This document shows positions 1 through 10,945 of a stretch of DNA of 64,000 bases, one piece after another. The translations under genes were made by a program, and so were the position numbers. Origin of the DNA: Hemerocallis citrina (lineage: Eukaryota > Streptophyta > Magnoliopsida > Asparagales > Asphodelaceae); NCBI GenBank assembly GCA_017893485.1, contig CM030363.1, positions 82,934,230 through 82,998,229 on the forward strand, in the 5' to 3' direction. Each line of letters starts with the position of its first letter. Position 1 is the first letter of the stretch. The notes below the pieces were generated by a model. It had not been told where the DNA came from. It made no database searches and was given only the letters and a program-made list of their open reading frames with translations.

Positions 1-470
1 CAAAAAGTACGAGACACCTGGGTTGATCCTGGCGACGCACCCTCCGACGCTCAAGTCAGTAACCAGGAAGGATTATGAAAGAGCGTAAATTGGCAAAAGA
101 TTGATTACCTCTTAATGGTGATGGATGGGGGATATTTATAGCCGCCGTTGGGGTCAGATTAGGAATGTAATCCCTGTGATCAGATAAGGAAAGTAATCCT
201 TAATCCTCAGTGAAAGGATAGATATGAATCAGAGCCGTTGATTAGTATTAATCAGAAACCCTAATTCTATCCTACTGGATTGGGTTTATTTCGGGTTGGG
301 ACCCGTACCCAGTTGAGGTGGATCCGTTCGTGGGTTATTGGGTCTTTGGGGAAAAGACCCAGGACCCACTTCGGACCCATTGGTAGAAAAAATTACCATT
401 TTACCCCTAGGCTTTAAGATTCGTTCCAGATTTGGACGGTTCCAATTTAACTCCATTTTTAGCCATATCA
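1..470 (-). repeat. 3' LTR of Gypsy-1, truncated by window edge
   Basis: Collinear with 13061-13529 apart from scattered substitutions and a small indel. The inner end reads TGATATGGCT on the minus strand, giving the expected 5'-TG. A TATAAATA promoter motif lies on the minus strand at 133-140, matched in the other LTR at 13192-13199. Confidence 0.92.
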
Positions 471-486
471 CGAGCCCCCCACTCCC
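471..486 (-). other. Polypurine tract of Gypsy-1
   Basis: On the minus strand the bases directly before the 3' LTR read AGTGGGGGGCTCG, a purine-rich run at the position where plus-strand DNA synthesis is primed. Confidence 0.75.
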
Positions 487-884
487 GAAGACTGAGTTTG
501 ATCAGCCTTTGAGGAGTAGTTTTACCGATTTAATGGCTAGCGGAGTTGTATTGGAGTCCAAATGAAAGGTTTCGAATCATTGCAGGAGGCAGTATGGTGA
601 TTTTCGAAGTTAGTTGCGTGCTCTGAGTTGTTCTTGAGCTCTTCTAGTCATTTGGTGATTTTTATCTATTTTTTGGATTATTTACTTAATTTTGCGAAGT
701 ATCGATTTGTTGTTCGGGGGTCTTAATAAATTGTCCTAGGCAATAATTATTTACTCGGGGGCTCAAAAATATTTCCCCGACTTTATAATTATTTTCTAGG
801 ATTTTTAATTAATTTTTCCGAATTTTTAATTATTTTTTTTGCAATTTTTAAATAAATAAAACGACTTTAATAAATAAAATACCG
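487..884. other. Non-coding spacer in Gypsy-1
   Basis: AT-rich, with T-runs and repeated ATTTTTAATTA-like words towards 780-880. I see no gene. It separates the polypurine tract from the tandem array. Confidence 0.5.
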
Positions 885-2900
885 AATTATGGCATGGCGT
901 GATCTGGACCGTTGATCTTGTGCGGGCGCGAATTTCTGAAAGATCGGATGGACAGGGTCGCTCGGCAGCAATTTCTCCACTTTTGCGGGTCGGATGGGCA
1001 CTTGCTCGGAATCCGAGCGAAGTGGCTCGGTTTTTCCCTCGCGCGAGTGGCTCGGATCGCTAGTCGCTTGGCCCGGAATTTCGAGCGACGTGGAGCGATC
1101 TGCGCTGTCGAATCTCGGCGTGAATATCGAGGTGGGCACAGTTCCCAAGAAAACACTATCTTGTCGTTTAGTGGACGTGGTGTAATCTGGATCGTCCATC
1201 ATTTCAGGCGCGATTTTCGCAATGATCCAACGGTTGGAGACGCTCGACAGCGTTTTTCTTCACTTTCGAGGGTCGGATTGGCACTTGCTCGGAATCCGAG
1301 CGAAGTGGCTCGGTTTTTCCCTCGCGCGAGTGGCTCGGATCTCTAGTCGCTCGGCTCGGAATTTCGAGCGACGTTGAGCGATCTGCGCCGTCGGATCTCG
1401 GCGCGGATCTCGAGGCGGGCACAGTTCCTAAGAAAACACTATCTTGTCGTTTAGTGGACGTGGCGTAATCTGGACCGTCCATCATTTCAGGCACGATTTT
1501 TGCAATAATCCAACGGTTGGAGACGCTCGGCGGTGTTTTTCTTCACTTTCGAGGGTCAGATTGGCACTTGCTCGGAATCCGAGTGAAATGGCTCGGTCTT
1601 TCACTTGCGTGAATGGCTCGGGTCGCTAGCCGTTCTGCTCGGACTGCTGAATGTCGTGGGGCAATCTGAGCCGTCAGATCTTAGCGCGATCGAGGCAGGC
1701 ATAGTTCCCAAGAAAACACTATCTTGTCGTGTTGTGGTGCTGGCATGATCTGGGCTGTCCGATCGAAATCTTACGCGAATTTTGAGGGGAAAGTCATTTT
1801 TCTCCAATTCGTAGCTCGGATTGGCACTTGCTCGGAATCCGAGCTATCCTCATTGTTGTGGAGGTCGGATCGCCTGTCGCTCGGATCTTGGTTCCGAGGG
1901 ATGTGGGGCGATCTGGGACGTTGGATGATGGCACAGATCTCGATGCCGGCTCAGTTCTCGAGAAAATACTACTTTTCGTTTAGTGGCGCTGGCATGATCT
2001 GAGCCGTCGGATCGAAATCTTACGCGAATTTTGAGGGGAAAGTCATTTTTCTCCAATTCGTAGCTCGGGTTGGCACTTGCTCGGAATCCGAGCTATCCTC
2101 TTTGTTGTGGAGGTCGGATCGCCTGTCGCTCGGATCTTGGTTCAGAGGGACGTGGGGTGATCTGGGCCGTTGGATGATGGCACAGATCTCGATGCTGGCT
2201 CAGTTCCCAAGAAAACACTATCTTGTCGTTTAGTGGCGCTGGCATGATCTGAGCCGTCGATCGAAATCTTACGCGAATTTTGAGGGGAAAGTCATTTTTC
2301 TTCAATTCGTAGCTCGGATTGGCACTTTCTCGGAATCCAAGCTATCCTCTTTGTTGTGGAGGTCGGATTGCCTGTCGCTCGGATCTTGTTTCCGAGGGAC
2401 GTGGGGCGATCTGGGCTGTTGGATGATGGCGCAGATCTCGATGCTGGCTCAGTTCCCAAGAAAATACTATCTTGTCATTTAGTGGCACTGGCATGATCTG
2501 AGCCTTCGGATCGAAATCTTACGCGAATTTTGAGGGGAAAGTCGTTTTTCTTCAATTCGTAGCTCGGATTGGCACTTTCTCGGAAATCCGAGCTATCCTC
2601 ATTGTTGTGGAGGTCGGATCGCCGGTCGCTCGGATCTTGGTTCTGAGGGACGTGGGGCGATCTGGGCTGTTGGATGATGGTACAGATCTCGATGCTGGCT
2701 CAGTTCCTAAGAAAACACTATCTTGTCGTTTTGTGGTGCTGGCATGATCTGAGCCGTCGGATCGAAATCTTACGCGAATTTTGAGGGGAAAGTTGTTTTT
2801 CTCCAATTCGTAGCTCGGTTTGGCACTTGCTCGGAATCCGAGCTATCCTCTTTGTTGTGGAGGTTGGATCTCCTGTAGCTCGGATCTTGGTTCCGAGGTG
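885..2900. repeat. Tandem array, 250-283 bp period, about 7-8 units
   Basis: The landmark GTTCCCAAGAAAACACTATC (with variants) recurs at 1141, 1424, 1704, 1954, 2203, 2452 and 2703, giving spacings of 283, 280, 250, 249, 249 and 251. Each unit also holds TTGGCACTTGCTCGGAATCC and a GATCTG..CCGTTGGAT block. The first units are longer and more diverged; the last four are the most alike. Apparent reading frames on both strands are repeat shadows. Confidence 0.92.
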
Positions 2901-3044
2901 CCGAGCTGTTTTACTTGGGTTGAAACGTCGCTTCCTTTGCCAACAATCGCGGCTCTTCGTTACTTAGTCGTTTGGGCTTTTGTAACGCTTCAAGGGAGGC
3001 CCAAGAGTTGCGCCCTCACGTTACAAAGCCCAAGAGGCGTCTCT

Positions 3045-3110
3045 TTTTTACTATAAGTTTTCACCCCCTCAACACTTTACCTCATTTCTCACTTTTACTT
3101 TCTCACTCTT
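3045..3110 (+). promoter_or_regulatory. Candidate core promoter of the antisense gene (TATA + pyrimidine patch)
   Basis: TACTATAA at 3049-3056 is followed by a CT-rich stretch (CACCCCCTCAACAC, then CTCATTTCTCACTTTTAC), about 190 bp before the ATG at 3249. A TATA box plus Y-patch is a usual plant Pol II arrangement. The Tat-2 antisense gene has the same pair with a similar CT-rich leader. Activity is inferred. Confidence 0.5.
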
Positions 3111-3248
3111 GGTTTTACTCCTTAGCGGCGAAGCTTTTAGCTCTTGGGTGGTGCTGCTAGCTGTCGCGACAAGGCATTTTAAGCTCCGGCGATCTTTTCC
3201 GATCGTACTAGTCACTTCAAGGTCAGTCTCTCTCCTCATTTTTGTAAA

Positions 3249-5476
3249 ATGGTTAAGTTTTCTTCCACGGACGAGACCCCCTCCTCGGACCTAGGCGTCA
3301 GCCGAGCGGTGAGGCCGAGCAAGGGTAATGGGAAGGAGGTTATCGAGCCGACCGAAGAGACAACGGTCAGGCCGAGTACAGGCGAGGAAGTTGCCGAGCC
3401 TCTCCAGGAGGTAGTGGTCCGATCTAGCAAGGGCAAGGGTGTGGAAACGATAATAGAGCACCCGAAGACTGCAGGGGAGTTGGGTCGGCATCCGAGCATT
3501 CTGTCGAGCATTGGCGGTGTGCAAAGCTACTCCGAAGATCTGTTGGAGAAGGTGACGCAGGGCACCGCCAAATCGATCGAGGAGAACGAGCCGAGGGAAA
3601 CTTCTGAGGTGGATCAGATCTCTTCGGTCCTGATCGAGGCGGATTTGCATCGGATCTGGAGTGTGCTCCGAATCCCCGCGGAGTACGGGCTCCTTCTCCC
3701 CGGCCCTGGCTTTCGAGCGTGCACGTCGTCCTCGGCCGATACGTGCATTTTTCCTACCGATTCCCTGAATGCCGGATTTCGGCTGCCGCTGCACCCTTTC
3801 GTAATCGAGGTGCTGCAGTGGTACGGCTTGAGTCTGGCTCAGCTAATGCTGAACACCTGGCGGCACGTTATAGCGTTTGTTCTTCAATGCCAGGAGGTCG
3901 GCGCTCTGCCCAATATGTTCATCCTTCGGAGTCTCTACCGTCCTTGCCAACCAAACAAAAATGAGTAGAGGTACTACCTCTCGCCGAGGAAGGGTGTGAA
4001 GCTGATCGAGAACCTGGACTCGATCAAGCATTGGAAAGAGAAGTACTTCCTCGTCCGAGCTCCCGAGCCATGGGTGATCCCGACGGTGTGGTTGAGGGAA
4101 GGCCTTCCGAAGCGGGCGAAGAAAGAGCCCGTGCTTAGCAATGAAGAGGCAGAAATCGTGGAGAAGCTGCTCGGGCTTCCGACCCTCAGTTGGAAAGACA
4201 TCACCGAGGAGGCCTTATTCCGAGCGGGTCTCAGTTCGATCGACCCTAGTACGCTTCTCCTATTCTTGTTTTGTCTTTGAGGTTTGGAAAATTTTTCTAA
4301 CTGTTTTCACTCGGTTGGTGCAGAATCTCCCGGCATGGACTACAAGGGTCTGATGGCGAAGGCCAGGGTGGCGACGGAGCAGGAAGCGAGGAAGAGAAAG
4401 AGAACCGTGTCCAGGCCTCAAGGCGGCCGAGTGCCCAAGATCCCCTCGGTCTCTCCGACCACCGAGCGGCAGGTTGTTAAGGCTCCTCTGGTTCAGCCCA
4501 ATCAAGGCCTCATCGTGCTGTCCGCCCCACCTACCTCGGATGCGCCGACCCCAACGCCGCGAACAGATGCTCTAGGGTCTTCGGGCGGAGCGTTCAACAT
4601 TAGCGCGGTACTGGCTCTCGATGTCCCACCCCTCACTGCCGAGGCGGAGGCAATCCTGACCGAGGAGCACAAGCGCATCTTCGTCCCCGATTCGCGGGTG
4701 ATGAAGGTTGACGGGTTCCTAGGGAACAGCAACATCTGCATGCAGGCGGTGAAGCACCTGCCGACCCTAAAGACCGGGCGGCACTCAAGGCGGGCGAAGT
4801 TGGTGACGCCGCGATGCAGATTGCTCGGAACACCATGTCGGTAAGTACTAGAGGACTTTCTTCAAAATTTTTCCAAGTTTTTGTGCTCGTGTTTAACTGC
4901 TTTTTGTATGGCATGTAGACCCTCTGCCACTTCAATCATTTGCTCGAGGAGTTCGCGAGCAAAGAAAAGAAGATGACTATTCTGAACGTCCGGGAACGGT
5001 CGGAGCGGTCAAAGGCGGTAAAATAGCTGGAGGTCGAGCAGGTGCATTCTGCTTCCCTCGAGGCCGAAGTTGCCGACCTAAGGGCTAAGCTCGCCGAGGC
5101 TTCCAAGGTCGAGACCCTGGAAAAGGAGTCGGCTCGACTCGAAGGGGAGCTGTCTAAGGCCCTGAAGGCGTCGGAGGAGGCCTTGAGTGATCATGCGTCG
5201 AAGGTGGCAGCCGCGGAGAAGGCGGTTCGGGACGAGGCCGAGGCTTACATGTTTACTAACATGGAGGAGGCGTACGGCCGAGCACTGAAGCATATCGCCG
5301 CTCGGAACCCCGGATTTGATGTCTCGTCCTACTACTTCTACGACCCCGTAGAGGGTGAGGAAGCGCTGCCCCTGACCGAGTTCGCTCCTAGGCAGGAGGG
5401 CGAAAACACCGAAGACGAGGTGGGCGCCGAGGGTGCGATTGTAGCCGTGCCGAGCGATGATGAGGTCGATCCCTAA
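3249..5476 (+). pseudogene. Antisense gene 1 of Gypsy-1: three exons, PF04195-like domain and coiled coil
   Basis: Runs opposite to gag-pol. Exon 1 is 3249-4248, intron 4249-4323 (GT..AG), exon 2 4324-4840, intron 4841-4918 (GTAAGT..TAG), exon 3 4919-5476. The first splice joins in frame (one base plus two). The N-terminus is charged and disordered. The middle holds LRIPAEYGLLLPGPGF, FRLPLHPFVIEVLQWYGLSL and KHWKEKYFLVRAPEPWVIPT, typical of the plant 'putative gypsy-type transposase' family (PF04195), whose function is unknown. Exon 2 is basic then Pro/Ser-rich; exon 3 is a Leu/Ala/Glu coiled coil with an acidic tail. In-frame TAG at 3966-3968 and 5024-5026 and a frameshift near 4780 disable this copy. 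The protein would be about 690 residues. No enzymatic residues were recognised. Confidence 0.75.
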
Positions 5477-5694
5477 CTTTGTCGCCTCTTCTCATTTTCT
5501 TGTTCTTCCTCCCTTTTTTTTGTAATGCCTAACTGCGGACTGGCCACCGCTTTTTGTAAATCTTGGACTTTTAATGAAACGGTTTCCTTTTTGGTGTTTT
5601 GGCTGAGTATTTCGAAATTTTGCAAAGTGTTCAACTCTTTTTGCTCGGATTGTGTCCTTAAGTAACTTCTTTTGATATTCCTCCACCTTTCAGG

Positions 5695-6532
5695 TCGAGT
5701 TGGGTCCGATTACTGAGGTCTCCCATCTTCGTACTGAGCTGAAGAAAACGAAGCAGGCTCTTCTTGCAGTCGGGATAACTCGTTTTATGACTTCTTGAAA
5801 TTGGAGGACATCAAAGCAACTACGAGAGGGTATTTTTGCGAGTTGAGGCAATTGCGGAAGCAACCTCGAGAGACTCGTCTCGAAGGCGAGATAGATTTGC
5901 TCCGTAAGGAGCTCTTCGATGTCGACCAAAGGAATAGCGAACTACTGGCGGAGGTTCGTCATTTGGAGGTAATGGTGAAAGAACATTCGGCAGAGGAAGA
6001 GGAGTTAGCTTCGAAGGTGGGGAAGTTGATGTCCGAGCGCGATGAGTTGACGGCAAGAATTGACAAACTGAGGAGGATCACCATCGACATGGGTATCGAA
6101 GTGACTCATTTCCGTCGTATTGTGGCCGACAGTACTAACGTTGCAGGCCCGTCTGAACTTCCTCGTTTCAAAGTATCGGCGGAGGGCGATATTCTGAGAG
6201 ATAGGATCGTCGAGCTAGAGGAGGAGATTGCATCGCTGAAACCTCAACCCGTAAGGATCAATGTTCGCAGTACGTCGTGTACTCGCGAAGAGAGCAAAAG
6301 AGGAATCTCGTTCTACGAACTTGCAACTCGTTCGCCTGCCATTAGGCGGAGCCCGGCTGACGCTCAGAGTGATGTAGCTGTTTCGTCTAGTGGCACCTCG
6401 GTTGGGGCCACAGCTAGAATCAGCGGCGAAGGCGGGTATCGCTTCGCTGGTTTAGAATTGAGCTCAGAGGTAAGGCGACACCGCCCTTGTGTGTCTCTGA
6501 ACCGAAGCGTTCCCCTTCCAAAGAAGCGCTAA
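5695..6532 (+). pseudogene. Antisense gene 2 of Gypsy-1: coiled-coil protein of unknown function
   Basis: The open frame runs from an ATG at 5795 (245 codons), but coding character begins after a TTTCAG at 5689-5694 that looks like a 3' splice site, with a frameshift just before 5795. This may therefore be a further exon of the upstream gene. Residues 1-100 are heptad-rich (EGEIDLLRKEL, LASKVGKLMSERDEL); another helix, DRIVELEEEIASL, lies near residue 155; the C-terminus is Ser/Arg-rich and disordered. It is not part of gag-pol, being on the other strand and outside integrase. A poly(A) signal follows at 6601. I do not recognise a family. Confidence 0.55.
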
Positions 6533-6600
6533 ACAAGTTGTATTATGCTCTTCAAGTTATTGTAAAACTCTGTTGTAGTGTCAGCTTTGTTTGAGCTATT

Positions 6601-6606
6601 AATAAA
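6601..6606 (+). terminator. AATAAA polyadenylation signal after antisense gene 2
   Basis: Canonical AATAAA 69 bp downstream of the stop codon at 6532, preceded by T/G-rich sequence. It fits 3' end formation on the + strand, independent of the minus-strand retroelement RNA. Confidence 0.5.
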
Positions 6607-6721
6607 GAAGTTTGTTTTGCTTCTGATGTTCGAATGCTGTGTTGGCTGGTATTAGTTTAAGTATAACTCCTCCAACTTTTGACCACTACTCAAAATCAGA
6701 AGCAAATCTTCCTTCTTATGG

Positions 6722-6914
6722 GCGAATCCCTTCTGGCCTGCTTAAGAGCGAGCTTGCGAAGAGGAGTCGAGCCAAGTGTTGGACTCCGAACTCGTCATTA
6801 GAGTTTGTTCAACGGTTGTGGGAGCAATTCCGAATGGCGAAACCCTTCTAGCCCGCTTAAGAGCGAGCTTGCGAAGAGGAGTCGAGCCAAGTGTTGGACT
6901 CCAAACTCGTCGTT
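6722..6914. repeat. Direct repeat, about 75 bp, 115 bp apart
   Basis: GAGCGAGCTTGCGAAGAGG and its surroundings occur from 6746 and again from 6861, with the flanking words CCTGCTTAA and CCAAGTGTTGGACTCC shared. It lies between antisense gene 2 and the pol terminus. Confidence 0.8.
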
Positions 6915-7090
6915 AAGGTGAAGAGTAAAAGCAGAGAAATACAAGTAATTTTACAGGTAAAATATGAAAAAAATTTCTTTATTGATAACTAAAAGTTGGC
7001 TGCTTCTAAGTTGCAAGCCGTTATTACATAAGAGAAATAAAGGAAAAAATACAAGTAAAAGAAGAGAAACGGTTCGACATCCTAGAATAC

Positions 7091-8170
7091 TTAGAGAGGC
7101 GTTAATGCTCTCTCTTGGTATTTCAAAAGATGGTCGGCATTCCAAGTCCTGGGGATCTTTCTGCATTTGAGGTCTTCCAGACGATATGTCCCGGGCCGAA
7201 CTACTTTGGTGATCTTGTAGGGTCCCTCCCAATTTGGAGCTAGTTTACTCTTCTGACCGGGAAAAGAGATTGCTAACTTTCTGAGGACCAAGTCCCCTTC
7301 TTTGAGGTCGGTAGGACGGACTCTCTTATTGTACGCTAACTCGATCCTCCAATAACTCTATTGGCGGATTGACGCTCTTTCCCGTAGCTCGTCGACTAGG
7401 TCTAAGTTTGCCCAAAGTTCTCTGGTATTCTGTTCTTCTTCGTAGGCAAGAAGGCAAGGAGAAGGTATGCCGACTTCCAATGGGATCACAGCCTCGGACC
7501 CATACGTGAGGTTGAATGGCGACTCTCCTGTGGGGGTCCGTTTCATTGTGCGATAGTTCCACAGCACGTTAGGGAGCTGATCGACCCATAAGCCTTTAGA
7601 GCACTTATTCAGCCTTTTCTTAATACCGGAGAGGATCTATCGGTTAGCATTCTCCACTTGACCATTCGACTGTGGATGGGAGACGGAGGAGAAACGTTGT
7701 TGGATGGCGAGGTCTTCACATAGAGCTCGGAAGGCAGCCCCGGTAAACTGGGTTCCGTTGTCTGTTATGAGGACACGAGGGACACCGAATCGGCAGATAA
7801 CGTTTTTCCAGAAGAACTGAAGTACTTTGTTCTCGATGATTGTGGCCAAGGGCTCGGCCTCTATCTACTTCGAGAAGTAGTCGATTGCCACGACTAAGAA
7901 TTTGAGCTGGCCGGGAGCTGGTGGGAATGGCCCTAGTAAATCCGTTCCCCACATTGCGAAAGGGATAGGACTTGATAGGGAGGTGAGTGGAGCTTACGGG
8001 AGGTGACGGACGTTGGAGTATTTCTGACAAGAGCTGCATTGCCGAACGTGTAGTTCGACGTCTTTTAGGAGAGTGGGCCAGAAATACCCATAATTCAACA
8101 CTTTCCGGGCTAGGGATCTGGATCCTGAGTGTGCCCTGCCGATGCCTTCGTGGAGCTCTTGCAGGGCGTA
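7091..8170 (-). pseudogene. Gypsy-1 integrase
   Basis: Inserts retroelement cDNA into the genome. In order: zinc-binding H..C..C end (CSSCQKY near 8030), then a DDE core with TDLLGPFP, ITDNGTQF and HPQSNGQVENANR (about 7940-7650). The C-terminal region has KLAPNWEGPYKITKVVRPGTY and ends at 7091. The core residues are present, but in-frame stops occur after SK (TAG at 7865-7867, where Trp is usual), after ENANR near 7637 and near 7366. The region is readable as one frame family and clearly homologous, but broken. Confidence 0.9.
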
Positions 8171-9331
8171 ATCGGCTTGTTCCGGGGAGAGGCATCTCAA
8201 ATAAGGTCTGCCGTCTACTTGTGTGAAGGAGCGCTTGTCTAGGATGCCCTCGATAAGTGTGTATCGCTCTGCTCGGGTTCTCACTCGGCGAGCTTCTTTA
8301 GGGTCTTCAGGGAGGAGCCCATCCCTTAGGAATTCTACCAGGGGTTTCATCCAATTATCTTGAAGTAGAACAGGTAGCGACTCCATCGAGTCGGAAGTTT
8401 CATCCTCTATACTTGGCTTCAGGAGCACCTCGATCAAGACAGACTGCTCTAGACCTTGGAGGGAGGAGGAGGCTAGCTTGGAGAGGGCATCGGCTTGGGA
8501 ATTCTCCTCTCGGGGGATTCGCTGGATGAGAGCTTCTTCAAATAGGGCCATGAGATTCCTGACCTTGGCTATGTACTTAACCATTCGGTCATCTCGTGCC
8601 TCGTACTCGCCTAGGACCTGATTTACGACCAGCTGAGAGTCGCTAAAGATCCGGAGGCGCTGTGCCCATGCATTGCGAGCCATTCCGAGGCCGGCTATGA
8701 GTGCTTCATATTCTGCTTCATTGTTAGAGGCCTTGAAGTTGATGCGGAGGGAGTATTGGAGGATGAAATCATCTGGGATGGCCAGAATGACCCCGGCTCT
8801 GCTTCCCTCGTTACAAGAGGATCCATCTACATAAACCGACCAGACAGGCGGTCCCTTCATTGCTTGGCTGACCTCGGGGATGGTACTTTCAACTATGAAT
8901 TCAGCTAAGGCCTGAGCCTTGATCGCGGTCCGAGGCTGATATGTTATATCATGCTGGCTTAGCTCGATAGACCACTTCATGAGGCGCCCGAAGGTCTCTG
9001 GTTTGTGGAGAACTTGCTTCAGCGGTTGGTTGGTAAGAACGACCACCGAATGGGATTGGAAATATGGGCGGAGCTTTCTTGCGGCCATGACTAAGGCGTA
9101 TGCCATCTTCTCTATCCTCGGGTAGCGGAGCTCGGCATCCCGAAGTACCTTGCTCACGTAATAGATGGGCTTTTGAGTCTTATCTTCTTCCCTTACGAGG
9201 ATGGCGCTGAGGGTCTGCTCGGAGGCGGCTAAGTAGAGGTAGAGGGTTTCCCCAGAAACAGGCTTGCTGAGGAGAGGTAGGTTTACTAGGTAAGCCTTCA
9301 GCTGATCGAATGAGTCTTGTTGCTGCTAACC
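8171..9331 (-). pseudogene. Gypsy-1 RNase H (RT-linked) plus additional RNase H
   Basis: Degrades RNA in the RNA:DNA hybrid. The 5' part (about 9250-8900) is the RT-linked RNase H/connection with KPIYYVSKVL and AYALVMAARKLRPYF, lacking a clear catalytic set. It is followed by a second, archaeal/host-like RNase H with VYVDGSSCNEG, NNEAEYEALIAGL and SDSQLVVNQV, carrying the D-E-D set. The dual arrangement is diagnostic of the Tat clade. The frame joins RT at 9332 across two TAG codons (9332-9334 and 9326-9328), the first where FEW is usual. Confidence 0.85.
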
Positions 9332-10888
9332 CTACTCGAAGCCTTTAGCCCCCCTGAGAGCCTTGAAGAAGGGAAGACACTTCTCCCCTGACTTGGAGAG
9401 TAAGCGCCCTACGGCTGCCAGGCAACCCGTTAGCTTCTGAACCTCTTTAACATTCTTTGGGGGAGCCATGTCTAATATGGCTTTGATCTTCTCGGGGTTG
9501 GCCTCGATTCCTCTTTGGCTGACCATGAAGCCTAGGAATTTCCCCGATGAGACTCCGAATGCACCTTTGTTCGGATTGAGCCTCATATCGTGTTTCCTGA
9601 GTACGTCGAATGCCTCTTGTAGATCGGCCACATGATCAGCCCCGTGGATGCTCTTCACAAGCATATCGTCAATATATACCTCCATATTTCGGCCTATCTG
9701 TGCTTCAAAAACCTTGTTGACGAGGTGTTGATAAGTGGCACCTGCATTCTTCAAACCGAAGGGCATTACCCTGTAGCAGTAGAGGCCCTGATCGGTTACA
9801 AAGGAGGTCTTTGGGATATCCAGGGAAAACATACGAATCTGATTGTAGCCTGAGAAGGCGTCCATGAAGCTGAGGAGTTCATGGCCCGAAGTGGCGTCAA
9901 TCAAAGTATCGATACTTGGAAGAGGGAATGGATCTTTGGGGCATGCCTTGTTGAGGTCGGTAAAGTCGATACAAATCCTCCAGGTCCCATTGGACTTTTT
10001 CACCATTACTACATTTGAGAGCCATTCGGGATAATTTACCTTTTGTATGAACCGAGCCTTCAAGAGTTTGTCCACCTCCTCTTTTATAGCTTGCTGGCGC
10101 TCGGGAGCGAACTTGCGCCTCTTCTGTTGGACCGATTTGGACCCCGGAGCGACACTGAGGTGGTGGACTAAAAGCTCTTCGGAAATTCCGGGCATGTCTG
10201 CGGCCGACCAAGCAAAGAGGTCGCGGTTCCTTTGGATGCACTGGACTATGTTGGAGCATAGGGCAGATGGGAGGGTCTTGCTGACAAAGAATTTTCGGCT
10301 CGCAACCTGCTTAGAGAAGAGCACTTCCTCCAACTCATCCATTGGCTCGGACGTTGGACGGATAACATCTTGGGGGATTTCAAGAGTTTCGAGGGAGAGG
10401 ACTGGACCCATAGTAGAGGTCGTGTAGCATCTACGAGCCGTTTCCTGATTGCCTTTTACTTCCCCTATTCCTGCCCGGGTGGGGAATTTCATCTTGAGGT
10501 GATAGGCAGAAGGGACGGCTTCGAGAGCAGCTAAGCCGGGCCGACCCAAGATGACATTATAAGCTGCAGGGACATCCACGACTATAAAGTCCATCGACTC
10601 CGTTCGGGTAGTAGGAGTTTTGCCAGCGGTTACGTCGAGGGTGATCACCCCTTCAATAGTCACTGGCACTTCCGTGAACCCATGGAGTGTGTAGCCGGCA
10701 GGCTTGAGTCTGTCCCGGAATAGTTTGAGGCCTTTGAAAGCGGCGAGGAAGAGGATGTTAACGGAGCTGCCATTGTCCACCAGGATCCTTTCCACTTTGA
10801 AGTTCTCCATATGGAGGTTGATGACAAGCGCGTCACAATGGGGGGTTCGGACACCCTCAAGGTCTTCATCTGAGAATGTGATGGGCAC
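9332..10888 (-). pseudogene. Gypsy-1 protease and reverse transcriptase
   Basis: An open frame of 518 codons. The aspartic protease is at the start (ILVDNGSSVNILF; D-N-G-S in place of D-T/S-G) with a long hydrophobic second half (VPAAYNVILGRPGL). The RT core follows from about 10100: PEWLSNVVMVKKSNGTWRIC, LLSFMDAFSGYNQI and the YIDD catalytic box (MEVYIDDMLVKS). All RT blocks are present. It is open across its length but cut from gag and RNase H by stops, so listed as a pseudogene fragment of the polyprotein. Confidence 0.92.
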
Positions 10889-10945
10889 TCCGAGGCCTTT
10901 AGGAGGAGGTGTGGCACGAATCGAATTAACTTCCCTTATAAACGT

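Noticed and set aside
867..2806. Many open frames of 60-145 codons on both strands
   Set aside because: They repeat with the 250-283 bp array and change frame with it; shadows of the tandem repeat.
3249..5476. Antisense gene as a true DNA transposase
   Set aside because: The family name says 'putative transposase', but I see no DDE/RNase H-fold motif; the role is left as unknown.
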